Assembly (NCBI GenBank): GCA_021160845.1
Contig: JAGHBT010000015.1
Location: 1-10,106 of the forward strand
Direction of reading: 5' to 3'
From: a bacterium
Lineage (GTDB): Bacteria > Krumholzibacteriota > Krumholzibacteriia > Krumholzibacteriales > WJIX01
Length of the DNA: 10,106 nt
Below, in pieces: positions 1 to 6,421 of this stretch. A program made the position numbers and the translations under genes. The notes under the pieces were generated by a model. That model saw only the letters and a program-made list of their open reading frames with translations. It did not search any database and was not told the origin of the DNA. Every line of letters begins with the position of its first letter. Position 1 is the stretch's first letter.

Positions 1-127
1 CCATGATCCCCTTGCCCATGTTGAGTATGAGGATGGGGTTTTCGCGGAATACGAAGAGGAACTGGACGCAATAGCGCCATTATTAACTGTGGGCATTGGT
101 CTCGCCCTGAGAAAGGTGGGGGAATAA
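1..127 (+). CDS. pilM: PilM, type IV pilus assembly ATPase-like protein (3' end only)
   Basis: Only the last 41 codons are present; the gene begins outside the window and the frame is read from base 2. The visible tail contains an acidic stretch (VEYEDGVFAEYEEELD) and then APLLTVGIGLALRKVGE, which resembles the C-terminal helix of PilM, where a 'VxxGLALR' ending is common. PilM is an actin-like cytoplasmic protein that binds the N-terminal peptide of PilN and links the pilus motor to the inner-membrane alignment complex. Its TAA stop shares one base with the pilN ATG (TAATG), indicating translational coupling. The assignment rests mainly on the following pilNOPQ genes plus this short tail. 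Confidence 0.85.
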   Translation, partial: HDPLAHVEYEDGVFAEYEEELDAIAPLLTVGIGLALRKVGE

Positions 128-681
128 TGATTAGAATAAATCTGATTCCACCGGAGGACAGGGATAAAAAACGCGATTTTCATCTTCCCGGAATGTCAAC
201 GATATACATGGTTGGCGTGGTTGTGATTGTCGTTGGGATTATGTTTACTCTCGGGGTTATACAGCATCATAAAGTATCTGGCCTTAAAGGAAAAATTGAA
301 GAGGCCCGTAAAGAATCAAAGGAACTTGCTCCGCAGTTGGCAAAAATCAAGAAAATCACAAAGGAGCGCGGAGAGGTTGATAGAAGGCTTCAACTTATTA
401 CTTCGCTGGATAGATATCGGTACTTCAGAGTAAAACTGCTTAATGATATCGGCATGAAGATACCCCAGAATTGCTGGCTTACGAAAATAACGGAGCTTGC
501 TCCGAATTCATATACTATTGATGGTGTCGCTTTTAATAACTACAAGGTTGCGGATATGATGACGAATCTCGAAGCATCTCCGGTATTTACGAATGTAGGG
601 CTGAAGGTTGCTGAGGAAGGAAAAATTCGGGATCGTAATGTAATGAAGTTTTCTTTAAAAGCTAATGCAATGCCGCAATAA
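127..681 (+). CDS. pilN: PilN, type IV pilus inner-membrane alignment protein
   Basis: This 184-residue protein is of usual PilN length. It opens with MIRINLIPPE, the conserved N-terminal 'INLLP' type motif that in studied systems sits in a groove of cytoplasmic PilM. One membrane segment covers about residues 25-46, followed by a charged coiled-coil stretch at about 50-92. The periplasmic ferredoxin-like domain covers about 95-180, with the recognisable PilN pattern GVAFNNYKVADMMTNLEASP near 133-152. PilN pairs with PilO and anchors the pilus machine between motor and secretin. The gene starts on the last base of the pilM stop codon, with a G-rich ribosome binding stretch (AAAGGTGGGGGA) before it. 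An 18-base gap separates it from pilO. Nothing appears truncated. Confidence 0.95.
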   Translation: MIRINLIPPEDRDKKRDFHLPGMSTIYMVGVVVIVVGIMFTLGVIQHHKVSGLKGKIEEARKESKELAPQLAKIKKITKERGEVDRRLQLITSLDRYRYFRVKLLNDIGMKIPQNCWLTKITELAPNSYTIDGVAFNNYKVADMMTNLEASPVFTNVGLKVAEEGKIRDRNVMKFSLKANAMPQ

Positions 682-699
682 CGAAGAGAGGGAGAAACA

Positions 700-1317
700 A
701 TGGATTTAAAAAATCCACAGATTCAGAAATCAATAATGGTAGGGGTATTTCTGGCTATAGTTGCCTATGTTTTTTTCTTTACTTCTTTCATGCCTTTTTT
801 CTACAAACCGATGGCAGCGGAGGAAGCATCACTAAGCCAGGAATATGAGAAGGTCAGCGCCGAGCTTGAAAAGGCCAGAAAAACCGTGGGCAATTTGCAA
901 CAGCTTGAGAGTGAATACAACAGATTGCATCGGAAATGGATGGCGGCGCTAACATTGTTGCCTGAAGATGATGAAATTGCCGGATTGCTCAGGAAAATAA
1001 CGAGAGCAGGAAATCAAGCGGGTGTAAGCTTTGTTCTTTTCGAGCCTGTAGCAAAGGTGCAAAAGGAGTTTTTTGCCGAGAATCCGATAAATATCAAGGT
1101 AAAGGGAGAGTATCATCAAGTGGGTATCTTCCTATCAAAAGTTGCAAATCTTGATCGTATTGTTAATGTGTCACAGCTGCAAATAGCCTCCTTGAACCAC
1201 AATAAAGAGGGAGAAGTTGGTAAAACTCAGACGATTGAAGCGAAAATGACAATGACTGCCTATACACTTCTTGAAGGTGGTGAGATTGCGAATGATAACA
1301 AGAAAAACAAATCGTAA
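700..1317 (+). CDS. pilO: PilO, type IV pilus inner-membrane alignment protein
   Basis: This 205-residue bitopic membrane protein has a short cytoplasmic N-terminus, a membrane helix at about residues 12-30 and a coiled coil at about 40-82. A periplasmic globular domain follows, with typical PilO sequence: LPEDDEIAGLLRKITRAGNQ (88-107) and NPIN-KVKGEYHQVGIFLSKVANLDRIVNV (about 128-157). It heterodimerises with PilN and contacts PilP, setting the inner-membrane platform for pilus extension and retraction. A good ribosome binding site (AGAGGGAGA, about 687-695) precedes the ATG. The tail is hydrophilic (EGGEIANDNKKNKS), and its coding sequence contains the ribosome binding site and start of pilP, so the two genes overlap by 26 bases. 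Confidence 0.94.
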   Translation: MDLKNPQIQKSIMVGVFLAIVAYVFFFTSFMPFFYKPMAAEEASLSQEYEKVSAELEKARKTVGNLQQLESEYNRLHRKWMAALTLLPEDDEIAGLLRKITRAGNQAGVSFVLFEPVAKVQKEFFAENPINIKVKGEYHQVGIFLSKVANLDRIVNVSQLQIASLNHNKEGEVGKTQTIEAKMTMTAYTLLEGGEIANDNKKNKS

Positions 1318-1744
1318 CCGATTTGGTGCGAGATATACACGGATAACTGCTTTGGTAATTCTTTTAGGCTTGTTGCTGCCCTCAACGGGTAGTGCCGCGA
1401 AGAAAGATCATAGTAATCTTAGAACAAGGCATTACTATTATCAAGCATTTAATCGTAGAGATCCATTCAAGAGTCTAATGACTGGTAGTTTTGAGGAAGG
1501 GCAGACAGACCTTGTTAATATTTACAAGGTTCATCTTGTAGGGATACTTTCCGGAGGAATAGATAAGTTCGCCATGCTCGAAGATAGTAATGGAATTGGC
1601 CATATATTAAAGGTGGGGGACCCGATAAGAAATGGAAACATTATTTCTGTCAGCGAACGTTCCCTTATTGCTCGAGTGACATTGTATGGACAGACAAGCA
1701 GCATAACTCTCAATCTTGAGGGTGTGAAGGGAAAAGGAGAATAA
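1292..1744 (+). CDS. pilP: PilP, periplasmic type IV pilus assembly protein (no lipobox)
   Basis: I chose the ATG at 1292 (150 residues) over the in-frame TTG at 1271, because a strong site GGTGGTGA (1276-1283) lies 8 bases before it. The N-terminus has many Arg/Lys residues, then a hydrophobic core at about 18-30 and a small-residue stretch (STGSAA, 31-36) suited to signal peptidase I. The family signature RRDPFKSL is at 55-62. The compact C-terminal beta domain covers about 77-145 (VHLVGILSG...AMLED...GHILKVGDPIRNGNIISVSE). PilP bridges the PilN/PilO heterodimer and the PilQ secretin in the periplasm. Many PilP proteins are lipoproteins, but this one has no cysteine at all, so it is probably soluble or held by an uncleaved signal anchor. 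Family identity is supported by the beta-domain pattern and by position. Confidence 0.87.
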   Translation: MITRKTNRNRFGARYTRITALVILLGLLLPSTGSAAKKDHSNLRTRHYYYQAFNRRDPFKSLMTGSFEEGQTDLVNIYKVHLVGILSGGIDKFAMLEDSNGIGHILKVGDPIRNGNIISVSERSLIARVTLYGQTSSITLNLEGVKGKGE

Positions 1745-1745
1745 G

Positions 1746-3917
1746 ATGCAAAGGTTTCTCAAATTCACATTAATATTATTTGCCTTGATTATTATTCCGA
1801 TTAGTTCTCTGCCGGCATCCGATTCCGTCGGGGAAATTAATGGTCTCCGGATCAAGGAAGTAAACGGTGATTTAAGGATTGAAATCAACAAGGTTGGAAA
1901 TGTTAATTTTGACCTTTTCCTTGTCAAAGACCCGTCAAGGTTAGTTGTCGATTGTATAGGAGCGGAGTATCATTTGAGCAAATCGCTGTACCAAACGGAA
2001 TCTCCGTTGATATACAGGGTGAGGACAAGCCAGTTTAAAACAGATCCTGTACCCGTAAGCAGGCTTGTGCTTGATCTTAGGAAAGATGTTAACCATCGTA
2101 TTTTTGAAGATAAAGATAAACAGATACTGCTTCTTTCCGATTCAAATGGTGGCGATTCCGGTGGTGCTTCATTAATCGGTACGGAAGTAAAAGCGGTTAA
2201 CAAAGAAGCTGAAGCAAAGGATAAAACGGAAATAGAAAAGGCATGGAGCAGCGCTGCCGCGGCTGCTATGGGTTCCTATATACCATTGGAAAATGTATTG
2301 AAGGGCGATGGGCAAGAAGTTGTAGCCGTATCAGATGCTTCCAATGCGAGAGCCGAAATTCATGACCTCCCGGAAATTGAAAGTAAAAATGAGGATGAAA
2401 CACAACCGCTGATTGAGAAAGCTCCTTTGAAAGAGAAGGAATCGGACAGTCCTGCGGATAAAACGAAGAATATAGAAGTTAATAAAGAGATTAAAGCAGA
2501 CAATAAAAAGATTACCCGGGCTTGGCAAAAGGTGGATTCTCCTTGGGTTGACGAGGGAGATGCCGGCAATAATAATACAGATAAAGGGACATCGCAACAA
2601 AACCGAGTAGTAGAGGAACAGCCCGTAATTTCTGTTCCGGTGTCAGACAATGAAACCGGTTATTATAATTCCGGTTCGTTTATTAGGGATGATAATCTCC
2701 CGTGGTCGAATTCGTACGTGAGAGGCGCTCCGGCTTCAGGAACGGGTATCCCTATGGGTTCAAGAAGAATTACGGTGGATGCGCAGGGAGCTGATATTAA
2801 AACGGTACTTCAAACCATCTCGGAGTTTGCGAACGTTAATATTGTCGCCGGCGCTGATGTAAAGGGAGATGTCTATGTGCATGTAAGAGATTGTCCCTGG
2901 CAGGAAGCGCTTGAAATTATTCTGAAGGCGCACGGCTATGGCTATAGGGAAGAGTATGGGATGATCAGGGTCGCTGAAAATAAACGCCTGCTCCGTGAGG
3001 AACTTGATCAAAAAACAGCTGAAAGGAAGAAGGAGGATCTTCTTCCAATTGAAACAAAAATTATTCCTATCAACAATTCAAACGCGGAGGAGATTGGGGA
3101 CGCACTCAAGAATGTTGTAAGTAAGCGCGGGGAGATTGATGTTGATCTTGGAAGTAACACATTGATTGTTAATGACATAGAACAGAATCTTGCAAAGATA
3201 ATGGAGATTGTAAAGAAGCTTGATACAAAGCATATGCAGGTTGAGATAAACGCTAAGCTTATAGAAATAGATGTTGAAGCAAAAAGGGAACTTGGGATTA
3301 AGTGGGATTTCTTAAACCTGCATAAGACCAATATAAACGCTATTGGAAGCGCCAGTGTGGATCAGGGCATTCCTCTTTCAAGCGGAGTTCTCAAGGTTGG
3401 TACTGTTCAGTCATGGGGAGAACTTAATTCAGTAATTCAAGCGCTTGAAGAGGAAAATAAGGCCAATATAATCTCCAATCCGAGAATTACCACTATGGAT
3501 AACAGAGAGGCCAGCATACTTGTTGGAAAGGAAATACCTCTTATTGTCGCCGACGAAGCGGGCAACCCTTTAACAGAGCTTACGAAGATTGGTATAATGC
3601 TCAGGGTTATTCCTCACGTGAATACAGATAATACCATCACACTTGACCTTCATCCTGAAGTCAGTGAACTTCAAACGGAGTCTACACAGCAGGGTGGTGT
3701 GATAATATCGACTTCTGAAGCGGATACTAGGGTTCAGGTCGCTAACGGTGAAACGGCCATTATTGGTGGATTGATAAAACAGATTGAAACGGAAGTAAGG
3801 ACGGGAGTGCCGTTTTTAAAGGATATACCCTTTTTGGGAGGTCTTTTTTCGTCTTCATCAAAGGTAAAGAAAAAACAAGAACTTGTGATTTTTGTTACTC
3901 CGACGATTGTGGAATAA
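1746..3917 (+). CDS. pilQ: PilQ, type IV pilus outer-membrane secretin
   Basis: This 723-residue secretin forms the outer-membrane channel through which the pilus passes. A signal peptide covers about residues 1-25, ending at PAS. One AMIN domain follows (about 32-120), the fold that binds peptidoglycan in other AMIN proteins. Residues about 130-335 form a Lys/Glu/Asp-rich low-complexity linker. An STN domain lies at about 341-410 (ITVDAQGADIKTVLQTISEF...), a secretin N-domain at about 435-495 (IPINNSNAEEIGDALKNV), and the secretin barrel domain at about 497-722. Barrel hallmarks are NPRITTMDNREASILVGKE (578-596), the signature VPFLKDIPFLGGLFSS (688-703) and the end ELVIFVTPTIV. The gene begins one base after the pilP stop, with ribosome site AAAAGGAGA. 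It is the last gene of the operon and a terminator follows. Length is within the PilQ range. Confidence 0.96.
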   Translation: MQRFLKFTLILFALIIIPISSLPASDSVGEINGLRIKEVNGDLRIEINKVGNVNFDLFLVKDPSRLVVDCIGAEYHLSKSLYQTESPLIYRVRTSQFKTDPVPVSRLVLDLRKDVNHRIFEDKDKQILLLSDSNGGDSGGASLIGTEVKAVNKEAEAKDKTEIEKAWSSAAAAAMGSYIPLENVLKGDGQEVVAVSDASNARAEIHDLPEIESKNEDETQPLIEKAPLKEKESDSPADKTKNIEVNKEIKADNKKITRAWQKVDSPWVDEGDAGNNNTDKGTSQQNRVVEEQPVISVPVSDNETGYYNSGSFIRDDNLPWSNSYVRGAPASGTGIPMGSRRITVDAQGADIKTVLQTISEFANVNIVAGADVKGDVYVHVRDCPWQEALEIILKAHGYGYREEYGMIRVAENKRLLREELDQKTAERKKEDLLPIETKIIPINNSNAEEIGDALKNVVSKRGEIDVDLGSNTLIVNDIEQNLAKIMEIVKKLDTKHMQVEINAKLIEIDVEAKRELGIKWDFLNLHKTNINAIGSASVDQGIPLSSGVLKVGTVQSWGELNSVIQALEEENKANIISNPRITTMDNREASILVGKEIPLIVADEAGNPLTELTKIGIMLRVIPHVNTDNTITLDLHPEVSELQTESTQQGGVIISTSEADTRVQVANGETAIIGGLIKQIETEVRTGVPFLKDIPFLGGLFSSSSKVKKKQELVIFVTPTIVE

Positions 3918-3943
3918 CCTTGCCCCCTCCACTTACCGTCGTG

Positions 3944-3980
3944 CCCCCGGGAGTTGACCCAAGACTCTCGGGGGTTTTTT
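3944..3980 (+). terminator. Intrinsic terminator closing the pil operon
   Basis: A 10-base-pair stem (CCCCCGGGAG at 3944-3953 with CTCTCGGGGG at 3965-3974, one G-U wobble) encloses an 11-base loop and is followed directly by six T (3975-3980). It lies 26 bases after the pilQ stop, which is where a Rho-independent terminator for pilMNOPQ is expected. It separates the pilus operon from the rsmD cluster. Confidence 0.93.
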
Positions 3981-4006
3981 GTATGGTCGACAAAAAATGA
4001 TTTTAC

Positions 4007-4035
4007 TTGCCCACCTCGAGAATCTTATTTATCCT
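4007..4035 (+). promoter_or_regulatory. Candidate sigma70-type promoter for the rsmD cluster
   Basis: TTGCCC (4007-4012, four of six matches to TTGACA) is followed after 17 bases by TATCCT (4030-4035, four of six matches to TATAAT). The pair lies between the pil terminator and rsmD and would give a leader of roughly 40 bases. The match is modest and found by eye. Its position, the only sizeable gap in this stretch, is the better argument. Confidence 0.3.
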
Positions 4036-4072
4036 GAACTGTTTGATATCCTTGTGGTGTTTGAAGTGGATT

Positions 4073-4087
4073 GGAAGATAAGGTTTG
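4073..4087 (+). promoter_or_regulatory. Ribosome binding site and TTG start of rsmD
   Basis: GGAAGA (4073-4078) lies 6 bases before the TTG at 4085-4087. The residues that follow (RVIAGKSRG) match the usual RsmD N-terminus, so the TTG is the true start although no ATG is near. Confidence 0.75.
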
Positions 4088-4639
4088 AGGGTAATTGCCG
4101 GAAAGAGCCGCGGTATAGAATTGAAAGGGGCAAAGGGGAAGGATTTTCGTCCTACCACTCAATTGGTCAAGGGTTCTGTTTTTGATCATTTACAGGGTGA
4201 AATAGAAGGTTCTTTCGTACTTGATCTCTTCGCGGGTTCAGGAGGACTTGGTATTGAAGCTTTGAGTAGGGGGGCGGCAAAAGGGGTTTTTGTTGATATA
4301 AGCAGGAATGCCATAGAGGCGATAAAATTAAATATCAAAAAATGCGGATTTGGTTCTGGCCAGGTGGAAATTGTTAGGAGTGATGTTATCCGTTTTCTCA
4401 ATCGTGCGGTATCAGAAGATGAAGTTTATGATATCATATTTGCCGATCCGCCATATAAGAGCAACTTTGCCATGGAGCTTTTGAGAATAATTAACGAAAC
4501 AGAAAAAAGGATATGCGGGATTATGGTTATTGAGAGTAGCGAAGAAATTAATTCTGTTAATAACAAATCGATGCAAAAATATAAGGTAAAGAAATTTGGA
4601 CATACATATTTAAACTACTTTAAATATATTAGGAGTTAA
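4085..4639 (+). CDS. rsmD: RsmD, 16S rRNA (guanine966-N2)-methyltransferase
   Basis: This 184-residue class I SAM-dependent methyltransferase is of normal RsmD length. It methylates N2 of G966 (E. coli numbering) in 16S rRNA of the small subunit, using S-adenosylmethionine. The start (M/L)RVIAGKSRG and the following RPTTQLVKGSVFDHL (22-36) are characteristic of the family. The SAM-binding motif I is DLFAGSGGLGIEALSRGA (47-64), an acidic residue at the end of the next strand is D71, and the catalytic motif IV is DPPY (121-124). The start codon is TTG. The protein is followed by coaD after 38 bases, a pairing common in bacteria. It appears to be the first gene of a cluster running to obg. No missing motif is seen. 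Confidence 0.94.
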   Translation: MRVIAGKSRGIELKGAKGKDFRPTTQLVKGSVFDHLQGEIEGSFVLDLFAGSGGLGIEALSRGAAKGVFVDISRNAIEAIKLNIKKCGFGSGQVEIVRSDVIRFLNRAVSEDEVYDIIFADPPYKSNFAMELLRIINETEKRICGIMVIESSEEINSVNNKSMQKYKVKKFGHTYLNYFKYIRS

Positions 4640-4663
4640 CGCCATGTTTTTTGGTTGTGACAG

Positions 4664-4680
4664 AAAAGGGGGATTTTATG
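4664..4680 (+). promoter_or_regulatory. Ribosome binding site fixing the coaD start
   Basis: AAAAGGGGGA (4664-4673) precedes ATG 4678 by 4 bases. This favours the ATG over an in-frame TTG at 4651, which would add nine residues before the conserved N-terminus. Confidence 0.75.
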
Positions 4681-5172
4681 AGCCTCAAGACCGCTCTTTA
4701 CCCCGGCACTTTTGATCCTATTACAAATGGACATGTTGATCTTGTTAAACGGATTTCACATGTCTTTGATAGGGTCATTGTCGCGGTGGCCGCGGGTACG
4801 CATAAGGATACACTTCTCTCGCTTGAGCAGAGGTATGAAGTGGCCAGTGAAAGCCTAAAAGGTTTCGACGGAGTTGAATGTGTAACATTCGACGGTCTTT
4901 TAGTTGATGAATTCAGAAAGAGAAAAGTGGATGTTGTTATCAGAGGCTTGCGGGCGATATCGGATTTTGAATACGAACTTATGATCGCTCTTATGAACAG
5001 GAAACTGAATCCTGATTTTGAAACTGTGTTTCTTATGCCCAGCGAGGAATTTATCTATCTGCACAGTTCGCTTGTTAAGGAGATATACAAGATGGGTGGT
5101 GATATTGAGTGCCTCGTACCGGAACCGGTTGAGAAACGGTTGAAGAAGTGGTTTCCGCGTGATGACCGGTGA
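4678..5172 (+). CDS. coaD: CoaD, phosphopantetheine adenylyltransferase
   Basis: From the ATG at 4678 this gives 164 residues, the normal size for bacterial CoaD. The enzyme transfers AMP from ATP to 4'-phosphopantetheine, giving dephospho-CoA and pyrophosphate, the penultimate step of coenzyme A synthesis. The nucleotidyltransferase motif is YPGTFDPITNGH (8-19), with the (T/H)xGH box at 16-19. The substrate and ATP region RGLRAISDFEYELMIALMNRKL covers 89-110, and the ATP-binding C-terminal motif is SSLVKE (130-135). A basic residue corresponding to the active-site lysine is K43 (THKDTLLSLEQR). The motif just before SSLVKE reads YLH, where E. coli has FIS, a local substitution. The gene sits 38 bases after rsmD and 29 bases before the aminotransferase gene, with no terminator on either side. 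Confidence 0.96.
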   Translation: MSLKTALYPGTFDPITNGHVDLVKRISHVFDRVIVAVAAGTHKDTLLSLEQRYEVASESLKGFDGVECVTFDGLLVDEFRKRKVDVVIRGLRAISDFEYELMIALMNRKLNPDFETVFLMPSEEFIYLHSSLVKEIYKMGGDIECLVPEPVEKRLKKWFPRDDR

Positions 5173-5201
5173 CCCTGTATTCATAATTAAGGAGGAGATT
5201 T

Positions 5202-6395
5202 ATGTCGGATATTATTAGTGAGAGAGCAAAGAACATTGAACCTTCAATTACTCTCAGTTTAAACACAAAGGCAAATAACCTTCGTGAAGCGGGCGAAGAT
5301 GTTGTGGGACTCGCGGCGGGGGAACCGGATTTTGAAACACCGGATGTAATTAAAAAAGCCGCTTATAAAGCGATCGAGCAGGGTAAAACCAGATATACTC
5401 CGGCCGCCGGGATAGCCCCTCTTAGAAAGGTTATAGCGGATGTGTATTCCGAACGCCTTGGGTTGCCCTATGATGCATCCGAAGTGATGATATCGAACGG
5501 AGCGAAACATTCCATCTTTAATGCGCTTTATGTGCTGACCAATCCGGGCGATGAGGTTATGATATTCACGCCGTACTGGGTAAGTTATCCCGAGATGGTA
5601 AAACTTGTAGGGGCAAAACCAAGGATTGTTGAGCTTAGCGCGGATAATGATTACAAGCTTACTCCCGAAAGACTTGAGTCTGAAGTGGCAAAATCAAAGC
5701 CAAAAGTAGTTCTGTATAATTCCCCCAATAATCCCGCCGGCACTGTTTATACTAAAGAGGAAGTCCGAGCGATCGGCAAGATCCTGCATAGAGAGGGGAT
5801 ATCTCTTATTAGTGATGAAATCTATGAATTTTTAACTTATGAAGGGAATAAACATTATTCCCCCGTTTCAATTGTTCCGGAGTTGAAGGAAAGAACGGTT
5901 GTTATCACTGGAGTGTCTAAGAGTTACGCGATGACCGGTTGGAGGATCGGTTTTGCTCTTTCCGGGAGTGAAGTGATATACAGAATGGCTGCTTATCAGG
6001 CGCACGCCACTGGATGTCCCAACGCTATTTCCCAGTGGGCGGCTTTAACTGCACTAAAAGAAGCCGGTAAAGACAGAGATATGATGCGCGATGAATTCGA
6101 AAAGAGAAAAGATATGTTTGCCGAGCGGCTGTCAACAATACCGTCAGTGACATTCCCTGACCCCGGCGGAGCCTTTTATTTCCTGGCTGATGTTTCTGCC
6201 ATGTACGACAGGTGCGGTGTTTCGGGAAGTGGCGAGTTCTGTGAGAAACTTCTCAAGGAAAAAGGACTTCTCCTGATACCCGGAGGACCATTCGGATGTG
6301 ATAATACCGTCCGTTTTTCCTTTGCGGCGAGTGAAGAAACACTCAATGCCGCTCTTGATCGTTTTGAAAGTTTTGTTGAGGATTATACAGGCTGA
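5202..6395 (+). CDS. Class I pyridoxal-phosphate aminotransferase, aspartate aminotransferase (subgroup Ib) type
   Basis: This 397-residue fold-type I PLP enzyme resembles Thermus-type aspartate aminotransferase, which interconverts aspartate/2-oxoglutarate and oxaloacetate/glutamate. Visible landmarks are GLAAGEPDFETP (36-47), NGAKHSIFNAL (99-109), TPYWVSYPEM (123-132), YNSPNNPAGT (172-181) with the cofactor-binding Asn, SDEIYE (204-209) with Asp205 and Tyr208 near the PLP ring, and GVSKSYAMTGWRIG (237-250) with the Schiff-base Lys240. R371 in NTVRFSFA is the expected alpha-carboxylate-binding arginine. K102 lies where the Thermus enzyme has a lysine recognising the side-chain carboxylate, supporting acidic substrates. 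Close relatives can also transaminate prephenate or other keto acids, so substrate range is open and I give no symbol. A strong AAGGAGGAG site sits 6 bases before the ATG. It is in line with coaD and the oxidase gene. Confidence 0.9.
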   Translation: MSDIISERAKNIEPSITLSLNTKANNLREAGEDVVGLAAGEPDFETPDVIKKAAYKAIEQGKTRYTPAAGIAPLRKVIADVYSERLGLPYDASEVMISNGAKHSIFNALYVLTNPGDEVMIFTPYWVSYPEMVKLVGAKPRIVELSADNDYKLTPERLESEVAKSKPKVVLYNSPNNPAGTVYTKEEVRAIGKILHREGISLISDEIYEFLTYEGNKHYSPVSIVPELKERTVVITGVSKSYAMTGWRIGFALSGSEVIYRMAAYQAHATGCPNAISQWAALTALKEAGKDRDMMRDEFEKRKDMFAERLSTIPSVTFPDPGGAFYFLADVSAMYDRCGVSGSGEFCEKLLKEKGLLLIPGGPFGCDNTVRFSFAASEETLNAALDRFESFVEDYTG

Positions 6396-6421
6396 GTCCA
6401 TTTTTTAACCTGGAAACTGAC

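Noticed and set aside
1271..1291. In-frame TTG start at 1271 for pilP, adding seven residues
   Set aside because: The ATG at 1292 has a strong ribosome binding site at the right distance. The TTG would place that site inside the coding region.
2360..2650. Minus-strand open frames within the pilQ linker region
   Set aside because: They lie opposite pilQ, whose low-complexity Lys/Glu codons tend to leave the other strand open. No recognisable protein or start signal was seen.
3918..4084. Search for a small RNA or a hidden small gene between pilQ and rsmD
   Set aside because: Apart from the terminator, a modest promoter candidate and the rsmD ribosome binding site, no stable hairpin or short frame with a ribosome binding site was seen.
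3979..4185. 68-codon open frame after the pil terminator, overlapping the start of rsmD
   Set aside because: It starts at the T-tract of the terminator, has no ribosome binding site, and its second half is rsmD read in another frame.
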